Shown piece by piece: positions 57,090 to 64,000 of a stretch of DNA of 64,000 bases; within the stretch, counting starts at the first letter, position 1, and the number at the start of each line of letters is the position of its first letter. The DNA lies in assembly GCA_023231475.1 (NCBI GenBank), contig JALJEE010002316.1, positions 1-64,000 of the forward strand, read 5' to 3'. The notes below the pieces were generated by a model that saw nothing but the letters and a program-made list of their open reading frames with translations, searched no databases and had not been told where the DNA came from. The stretch comes from Seison nebaliae (taxonomy: Eukaryota; Rotifera; Pararotatoria; Seisonacea; Seisonidae). The position numbers and the translations under genes were made by a program.

Positions 57090-58353
57090 ATGAATCATGA
57101 AACGAACAATCAGAGTAATGATGAACATCCGACATTCATCACAATGATTGGCGCCGAAGCATCAGAACGTGAATTCGATAATGTTCCTCAAATATTCATA
57201 ACGTCATCGCCAGGTAATCGCCGCACATCAACATTACAAAGAAACTTTTCTTTATCATCATCCTCACCACATCGCATTCAGTTACAACAACCAAACACTC
57301 GGACTGCTACCACTTCTCCACTATCACCCCTATCGCCCACTATGACGAACAGTCGATCAATTAATCATCAGCAATCATCCATCCGGAACGATCAACCATC
57401 ATTTCGATTATTCACTAATCGTCAGAGTATAGCTCGACCTGATGGAAGAACGATCGTTCTCAAAAATCCATATGATAATTCTGTCCAGTTAGTGTACTTT
57501 CATTTCCATCATCATCATCATCATCATCTTCTCCCAGTTCCAATAATCAGATACTTCAAATGTTAGAAGAGGAAATGAAGGAAGTGAGTAAAGAATTACT
57601 CATCAATTCCAATAACAACAGTCGACCTGTCATCTCATCAAAACTTCTAAATATTCCACCACCAGCTTACTCCACTGATGACATGGAATCAGCCAGAGAA
57701 ACACCATATTCATCTGCTTATGGTTCGGATATCACATCTCCCTCTTCTTCCTTACTCATGAGAAATGACGATCGTCAACAATTGACTGGACAGTCGTCGA
57801 TTAATTCTCTTCAATCTCCCAATTTCCAAATCGAGTTCCATACAATTCCAGAAAGAAAACCATCACCTTTCCCATCAAGTGATGTCCTTGGTTCCATTCC
57901 ATCATGACTCTCTTATCATCTCCTAATTCTTCTCATCGTAGGAATTTGTAAGAAATGTAAAAAATATGTATTTGAAACGGACGATGCTTGTCGTGCACTA
58001 AATACCTCCGTTTTCCATGCGACCTGTTTCCGCTGCACCGAATGTTACGAGACGTTACGCGGCTCACAATATTATTTCGTTGATATGAATCATATTTATT
58101 GTGAGAAGGATTATAAAGTTAATTTATTTTTAATAATAATTTATATTATTATTTGCAGAGATTATTCTTATGTAATCATTGCGATCGTATGATTGGCGAT
58201 TCATCAAATGAAAAGATATCGATCATTATCGATAATAAACATTATTACTTTCATCAAAACTGTTTCAATTGTCGACAATGCAATTATCCTCTAACGGATG
58301 TGTTTCGGATCGACAAGAACCTCCAATTATATTGCACCAATTGTTTCTCCTAA
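57090..58353 (+). CDS. LIM-domain protein (Ajuba/zyxin-like), two LIM domains
   Basis: An adaptor of the type found at cell junctions and actin. Four exons (57090-57487, 57538-57890, 57942-58117, 58159-58353) splice in phase to 373 aa. The N-terminal 250 residues are disordered and Ser/Pro/Thr/Gln-rich, with many SP/TP sites and LNIPPPAYSTDD (PPAY, a PPxY WW-binding motif). LIM1 has ICKKC, FHATCFRC, TEC and IYCEKD zinc ligands. LIM2 has LCNHC, FHQNCFNCRQC and YCTNC, and the protein ends right after it. Ajuba/LIMD1/zyxin proteins normally carry three LIM domains, and FETDDACRALNTSVFHATCF resembles Ajuba LIM1. So this is either a two-LIM member or a third LIM has been lost. The first intron holds a (CAT)n run. 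Confidence 0.85.
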
Positions 58354-59833
58354 CATCTCAACTTTCTCAGATATATCTGTGCACTTTTCAAGCACTACAC
58401 GAATTCTGATGCATTCTTTTCTTATTGTAATTTCTTTTCTAATTATAAGACCGGTGAAAACATTTTATGAGGAATCTATTCGAATACGGAACAAGAAAGA
58501 AAATTTCTTCTTCTTCTTCTTATTCAATTTGCCAAATACACGAAAAGTACACATTTATTCTATAAATTCCTCTTTACAACTCTCCATAATAAAGATCATT
58601 AATGTTTACGTACCGCTAAATGTTGCTAAGAAAATGTAAGAAAGTAATGAAGTTTCTTCTACAATATATATTAATAATAAATTCCATTTTTCACACGAAC
58701 ACACATACACACACAGAATTGCACACACAAGCACACAACTCTGTCAAAAATCACAGAAATTTATGTGAATATTTGTTATGGGGTAAAATAAACATATGTA
58801 GCTTCATCTATTAGTTACAAGAAGTGAAATGTTTGAAAATGAGAGAAAAATCATGTGAAAACCATTAAATTTATGTAGACCACTCACAAAATGTAAGCTT
58901 TATTGGATATCGAATTTATTGTTTTTGTTATTGACTATTTTGAATTCTGCTGCAGTTCGTCGAGTACATCGACAAGTATCAATAAAATTATTGGTTTTCT
59001 ATGCGAATTATCGGTTGGATGAATGAGCGATAAGATTCGATTATTTATCGAATTGGACGAAACCTATCCACCAATCTCCCGTATACCAACTCGATGATTT
59101 TCTATTATAATATAAATATTTTCAATTCATAAAATTACGAATAAAAAATATTCATCCACTCTTCATCTTTCCTCTCTTTCATTTATATTATACGTTACAT
59201 AAGAAGACGAATTGGTGCGTACAAGTGGGGATGAAGGAAGAGTATACATATGCCCCCACATCTCCCCACAAAAAAATGTTTAAACATACACCTTCGTAGT
59301 TAATAAGCCCTATTAATTGGTATCTTTGTATTTGCGAATAATGTTATTCGTTTCCCATAATTGTTCGAACCGAATGAATTATAGGAAATCTGTAAAATGC
59401 AATTATATTAATTTCTTTCTTGTAATTTCCACAATTTTTCTTCCACATCCAATCTTCCTTGACGCAGGTTGATTGATCTATAAATAAATTTCATTTTTTT
59501 TTTTCATTTCTATCAAAAAGTGTTTCAATTTTTTCTGTGAGTGAATATCATACGTAAGAAGTCGTTTAGATATCCAAATATTTCGGGAGTGTTCCTTTGA
59601 AGTGAGAAGAAAGAGGATATTCTATTTCCATTCAATCAATTTTTTATGATAAAATTCTTTAGTGGGAGCGAGAGTACAAGGAGAAAATGTGCAACAATTA
59701 TTGAAAAGAGAAAATTGTGCAGTACGTATTGTTAGAAAATAGAAAAGAAGAGAAGAAATTTGAAAAAGGAACATTCGAAATTTCCATAAATTGAAAATTA
59801 ATACACGATTTACGAGAAGATTCCACTCTCGCC
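58354..59833. other. Intergenic, nothing recognised apart from a CA repeat
   Basis: About 1.5 kb between the LIM gene and GSK3, with a CA-rich tract. No third LIM domain or other exon pattern is seen. The right end is probably the GSK3 5' UTR, which has upstream out-of-frame ATGs near 59640-59700. Confidence 0.45.
58695..58740 (+). repeat. CA-rich microsatellite
   Basis: Interrupted CACA tracts (ACACACATACACACACAG and CACACACAAGCACACAAC). Confidence 0.75.
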
Positions 59834-61037
59834 ATGACAAGTAAAGATTCCAACTCAGAAATGAGTCGTGCACCGACTGGCGTCATGACAGTGAAAGCAA
59901 TGCCAGCGTACGACGATTCGGGAACGGTGGAGATTCAATATTACGACGCGAAAATCATCGGGAACGGTTCGTTTGGAGTGGTGTATAAAGCGAAACTATT
60001 GCCCAGTAACGAGAAAGTGGCCATCAAAAAAGTTCTACAAGATAAACGATATAAGAATCGCGAATTACATATTATGAGAAGATTGCAACATCCGAATATT
60101 GTAGAATTGAAATATTATTTTTACTCATCCAAGAGCAGTTATAAGGATGACATTTTCCTCAATTTGTTAATGGAATGTATACCAGAAACGGTGTATCGTG
60201 TCATGAAACATTATACGAAGAGTCGAGAGAACATCCCGATGATTTATGTCAAATTATACATGTACCAATTATTTCGAGCATTAAGTTATATGCATTCCTT
60301 CAACATTTGCCATCGGTTAATTTTTTATTTTACAAAAAAAATTAAATTATTAAAATTCTTCAATTTATTTTAGTGATATTAAACCACAGAACTTATTAGT
60401 CGATCCAGAACGAGCAATTCTCAAACTTTGTGATTTCGGTTCAGCGAAACAATTAGTAGAAAATGAAGTGAACGTTTCCTACATTTGTTCACGATATTAT
60501 CGTGCACCTGAACTCATATTTGGTGCGACGGATTATCAATGTACAATTGATCTGTGGTCGGCGGGCTGTGTATTTGCCGAACTGCTCATTGGTCAACCAC
60601 TTTTCCCCGGAGATAGTGGCGTCGATCAATTAGTGGAGATAATTAAAGTGATTGGAACGCCAACAAAAGACGAAATAAAACAAATGAATAAAACGTACAC
60701 GGAATTCAAATTTCCAAATATCAGACCATATTCATGGTCACGATTATTCAGGAAACATAATCAGGAAGGATTGACATTAATTCCACTCCTCTTGAAATAC
60801 ACTCCCACCACCAGAATAACAGCTCTCAATGCGATGGCACATCCATTTTTCGATGATTGTCGTGTGAGTGACGGGAGATTAAGTAATCAAAATCCATATC
60901 CCCCAATAACCAATCTCACCTCACAGGAAGTGGAGATGGCGAAGAATTCGAGTGTCTATGATAAATTACGTCCCAAGTCCAAAGTGGAGATCACACAGGA
61001 CACAATATCAAATATGGATTTGAAGAGAGTAATGTGA
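59834..61037 (+). CDS. Glycogen synthase kinase 3 (shaggy)
   Basis: A Ser/Thr kinase of the Wnt (Axin/APC/beta-catenin) and insulin pathways. Exons 59834-60315 and 60374-61037 join within the HRD motif ([12 protein letters not shown]), giving 381 aa. Kinase elements are [13 protein letters not shown] (P-loop), VAIKKVLQD (Lys), [17 protein letters not shown], and [20 protein letters not shown], which includes the activating Tyr (human Tyr216). Arg and Lys for primed-substrate binding fall in SRYYR and the kinase core. [20 protein letters not shown] and EFKFPNI form the Axin-binding C-lobe. The N-terminus ([20 protein letters not shown]) lacks the RPRTTSF-type Ser9/21 site. The C-terminal tail diverges. 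Either an alternative first exon supplies that site or this isoform escapes Akt-type inhibition. Confidence 0.97.
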
Positions 61038-61142
61038 GTAAATTGATCTATTTCATTTTCTGTTTCCTTCTTCTCAATCGAACTAACATTAATTCAATCC
61101 TCAATTTATGGGACAAAAACAGAATGTTTCTACTGGATCCAT

Positions 61143-61184
<42 letters not shown>

Positions 61185-61717
61185 CTTTTCATTATTTTCC
61201 TCCATAAACCGATTTGAAGCGTCACATCAGAGAAGTTTTTTTTTCCATGAAATTTTTCAAATTCGACGAAAACCGTCGTCGAGATCATCATTTAGAAATG
61301 TTATTGAAAAATGCGACATTTTACAATTTATCTTTTTATAAGCAAAATTAAAAATTTTATTATTTTCATACACTTTCCCTTCAACAATTCAACATCTCTC
61401 CCAAGTCAATTTTTCGTCGGGAGGAGGACGAAGGACGAATAATATTTTTTTCTCTTTTGAGCACATATACGTATTATGGATATTCGTTTAACTCATTTTA
61501 TTATTTTCTTTTTATGACATTGAGAAATTAGTGAGGAATGTTTATATAAAAAAGACGAATAATTGTTAATTTCGAATTCGGAACATCTAACCGAAATTTG
61601 AAGACAAATACAATATTTATTTTAAATAAAAATAATGGTGCACTATCGATTGTTCTAACGGAAAATATTTTTTTCAAATATAATTATTGGAAAATTGGTG
61701 GAATAACTATCAAATTA
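61038..61717. other. Intergenic between convergent genes, with a CT repeat
   Basis: Contains the CT microsatellite and 3' UTRs of the GSK3 and vWA genes. No gene is seen. A 77-codon frame across the CT repeat is low-complexity and was rejected. Confidence 0.45.
61146..61174 (+). repeat. (CT)n microsatellite
   Basis: About fourteen CT dinucleotides downstream of GSK3, probably in its 3' UTR. Confidence 0.92.
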
Positions 61718-63700
61718 TTAGTCTTCTTGAGTTTCCGATAAATCATCATTCAATTTGGCCGAGTACCAAAACTTCGATAATCCAACTGATTTAATCTCAT
61801 TTTTAATACGTTCAACAGACGACACATTGTCAGTTGTTGTTGAAAGTTCTTTTTTCTTCATACTCAACACACCCAACATGTTATCAAATTTGGTTAAATC
61901 AGGACGAGACTGATTAAATTTGAATTGGAGAACATCATCTTTTGACATGTCGAAAGTATTTATTAATTTTCCGTACATTTCTCCTTCGTCGTGTTGACGA
62001 CGTAGGAAGGAGACAAAGACCAATTTGGCAGGAAAAACTTCATCTTTGTACGCAGCGAATAATTTAGCGAAATAATAATTTTGACCATTTGCCGATTTGG
62101 CTTTCGTATTCTCCTCCTCATCAGTAACGATGATAAATGTTCTAATGATTTCTTTCCGATCAAAATATGGAACAAGTGAAGCCGCTGGTGCTGTGGCACC
62201 AGATGCACTAGTTTTATTTGCGATTTCGATAACTTGTTCGATCGATTCTGGTGTATGTTCCACCTCTCGAGTTTGAGTATTAAAGAAGGATAATTTAGCG
62301 TTACATGCCGCTGCCATTAAAGAGGCGATGATGGATGATGTGCGTACGGCCACACTCATACTGGATGAACGATCACCGATAACGGCGATTGGAGATGGTA
62401 AATCGAGTTGAATGGAATGTAATTGCTTCTCTGCATATCTGTAAAGTATGGGCAAGAATGGACATGAATTATTATGTTGATAAATATACAAAATTCTCTC
62501 CATCAATTTACCATATGGCATGGTGAAAGGTGAGGAATCTTCACCATTCTCTTTTTCATGTTCTAATAATTTTGAATGGATCAATTCATCCAATTTGGGA
62601 CTACTCAACTCTTCATACCACCACAATAAAGTATTCAAATCTGAATAACCGATAATCTTTTCCACCGACGCACTTGTCAATTTTCCTTTAAATTTCTTAA
62701 TACGACTAAATGTTATATCGTTCTTTTGTAACAACTCATTGATATTCTCCTCATTCATGTCACGTAATTGTCGAGAGGCATGATCTTCTGGTAAAGCGTT
62801 CTCGTCATAACAGAATGGCAGGAACCATTCCAATTGGAAACATTTCGGATGGAAATGAACAATATCAGCCAACTTTTTCCAAGGTGCTACTGGCATATAA
62901 ATTGAGAAGAATTCTAATTCACTCTTTTTTAAAGTTTTTGCCCATTGTCTGATGAATTGAGCTTTGGATTTTGTAAATGATAATTCCATATCACTCAACT
63001 TCTCCGCATTATGTTTCTCCACCACCAATTTTCTCATACATTTTGATGGTTTTACTTCCATATCATCAACCTTCAAATCATCTATTTTCGATGTTATCAT
63101 CGATGATGTCACTGATTCCATATCGACATCAGATACCACTTCATAATCCGCTTCAGATTCAGTTCGGTCTCTGAGAGGTTCGTTCGATTTTTCTTTTTCT
63201 TTTTCTTCTTTTTTCTTTTTCTCATAATTCAATTTACCTTGAATTATATCACCACGAATCTTTTCGATTTTCCTCTCCAATTGTTTCTTTAATCTCGTCG
63301 AATCGAGAATTTGAACTGCTTTCAATATTTCGACCACAGTGTAAACAGATCGTTTCGATGTCAACACTTCAGCTAATACCCAATTGTTCAAGTGTAGCGC
63401 GGCTGCTAAAACTTTACTCAATGTTGACGATGTCAACACAATTTTCATCTCTAACAAATGGCAAAGATGAGCCACATACGACAATTCATCTCCACTCAAA
63501 AGTTCCACATGTTGTGAGATGGTAGCACCTTCAAATTCGGTGGTGGTAAATACATCGAACGGAGTGGCCAAATTCGGCTTGCGATGTATTTTCGTTTCTT
63601 CCTTCGTCTTATCTTTCGTCACTTTCTTCACTCCACCTCCACGTGCACTTCGTCGACCACCTCGTCGACCGCTCATTCGTCCACCTCGTCCTCTTGGCAT
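61718..63700 (-). CDS. RG-rich protein with helical repeats and a vWA domain (TROVE/Ro60-like)
   Basis: A single-exon 660-aa protein. The N-terminus is an RG/RGG stretch (MPRGRGGRMSGRRGGRRSAR), typical of RNA-binding or arginine-methylated proteins. A helical region follows (ELSYVAHLCHLLEMKIVL, VYTVVEILKAVQIL), then a Lys/Glu-rich predicted coiled coil, then PWKKLADIVHFHPKCFQ, which resembles the HEAT-like part of TROVE proteins. The C-terminal vWA domain has a MIDAS-type D-X-S-X-S (IGDRSSSMSVAV), SGATAPAASL (Thr position) and IVTDEEEN (Asp position), so metal binding is plausible. Ro60 binds misfolded small RNAs and Y RNAs; the TROVE relation here is inference because the length and N-terminus differ. 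The initiator ATG at 63700 directly precedes the RG stretch. Confidence 0.75.
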   Translation of the reverse strand: MPRGRGGRMSGRRGGRRSARGGGVKKVTKDKTKEETKIHRKPNLATPFDVFTTTEFEGATISQHVELLSGDELSYVAHLCHLLEMKIVLTSSTLSKVLAAALHLNNWVLAEVLTSKRSVYTVVEILKAVQILDSTRLKKQLERKIEKIRGDIIQGKLNYEKKKKEEKEKEKSNEPLRDRTESEADYEVVSDVDMESVTSSMITSKIDDLKVDDMEVKPSKCMRKLVVEKHNAEKLSDMELSFTKSKAQFIRQWAKTLKKSELEFFSIYMPVAPWKKLADIVHFHPKCFQLEWFLPFCYDENALPEDHASRQLRDMNEENINELLQKNDITFSRIKKFKGKLTSASVEKIIGYSDLNTLLWWYEELSSPKLDELIHSKLLEHEKENGEDSSPFTMPYGKLMERILYIYQHNNSCPFLPILYRYAEKQLHSIQLDLPSPIAVIGDRSSSMSVAVRTSSIIASLMAAACNAKLSFFNTQTREVEHTPESIEQVIEIANKTSASGATAPAASLVPYFDRKEIIRTFIIVTDEEENTKAKSANGQNYYFAKLFAAYKDEVFPAKLVFVSFLRRQHDEGEMYGKLINTFDMSKDDVLQFKFNQSRPDLTKFDNMLGVLSMKKKELSTTTDNVSSVERIKNEIKSVGLSKFWYSAKLNDDLSETQED

Positions 63701-64000
63701 TTTTCGTAGTTCGGTAAGAAAAAAAACTTTCGCAACACTCGTTCAAATTTGAAAATAAATAGTTTTAATCGGAATTTTGTATATATATCTCCTTATTTAT
63801 AAGAAACTGGTTGATGATGCAAGTTGATTATGTAACTCTTACTTCACTTGCATTATCGGAAACAGTTTGGTTTCGCCCAATAAGGGGCATAATCAGTCGA
63901 ACATCAGGCTCAAAAACATTCTTAGATTTTTCTAGATTTAAAGTTTCGTCAGAATTCCTCTATGTCATCATATTTCTACATACGTATAAAGTTTTTTTTG
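63701..64000. other. Upstream flank of the vWA gene, window edge
   Basis: 300 bp, probably the promoter of the minus-strand gene at 63700. Nothing else is recognised. Confidence 0.4.

Noticed and set aside
58298-58639. A 113-codon frame downstream of the LIM gene that might be LIM3
   Set aside because: It has no zinc-ligand pattern and overlaps the LIM2 exon in another frame.
1-64000. A dedicated multi-gene defence or biosynthetic cluster
   Set aside because: Neighbouring genes belong to unrelated housekeeping and signalling families on mixed strands, with no shared pathway.

Overview
The window is eukaryotic nuclear DNA. It is strongly AT-rich, its genes are split by very short GT-AG introns (about 40-60 bp), two eukaryotic tRNA genes are present, and the gene set is metazoan (TRPC channel, separase, GSK3, basigin, Cys-loop receptors, LIM protein, LDLa protein). 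The compact layout and the mix of families (TRP-gamma-like TRPC, tandem divergent ligand-gated channels, LACTB and a core-2/I-branching-type glycosyltransferase) suggest a small-genome ecdysozoan, most plausibly an acariform mite. The species is inference. All names rest on protein patterns read by eye; no search was run.

Layout. 1-150: 3' end of a non-LTR retrotransposon. 217-4762 (-): TRPC channel. 5154-7063: a hypothetical gene, a decayed CUB-like fragment and a retrotransposon fragment. 7064-7408 (+): small tail-anchored RING protein. 7916-17949 (+): an unusually large separase (3,329 aa). 18345-19643: degenerate retrotransposon and tRNA-Asp. 20384-22329 (-): LPCAT-type acyltransferase. 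23512-26728 (+): secreted six-LDLa protein and, 86 bp further on, an unrecognised 556-aa protein. 27813-28821 (-): basigin-like Ig membrane protein. 29728-31785: two more retrotransposon fragments, tRNA-Trp and a decayed tRNA-Asp copy.

32254-34045 (+): ZIP8/14-like membrane protein whose metal site is largely lost. 34303-35344 (-): ABHD17-like depalmitoylase. 37691-39320 (-): LACTB-like serine hydrolase. 39438-43075 (-): two divergent pentameric ligand-gated channel subunits in tandem, one without the Cys-loop. 43398-44522 (-): CUB/C-type-lectin membrane receptor. 44523-49906: gene-poor. 49907-50642 (+): neuronal calcium sensor. 51393-52241 (+): CWC15. 52342-54987 (-): GT14-type glycosyltransferase with a long N-terminal extension. 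55375-56414 (+): proteasome lid subunit Rpn8/PSMD7. 57090-58353 (+): two-LIM protein. 59834-61037 (+): GSK3/shaggy. 61718-63700 (-): RG-rich vWA (TROVE/Ro60-like) protein.

The genes do not form one pathway; this is a normal mixed euchromatic segment, and I see no dedicated defence or biosynthetic cluster. The most unusual signals are (i) fragments of one non-LTR family lying within about 100-320 bp of every tRNA or tRNA-like locus, (ii) a Cys-loop-less receptor beside a normal Cys-loop paralogue, (iii) a ZIP protein with substituted metal ligands, and (iv) giant or extended versions of separase and a GT14 enzyme.
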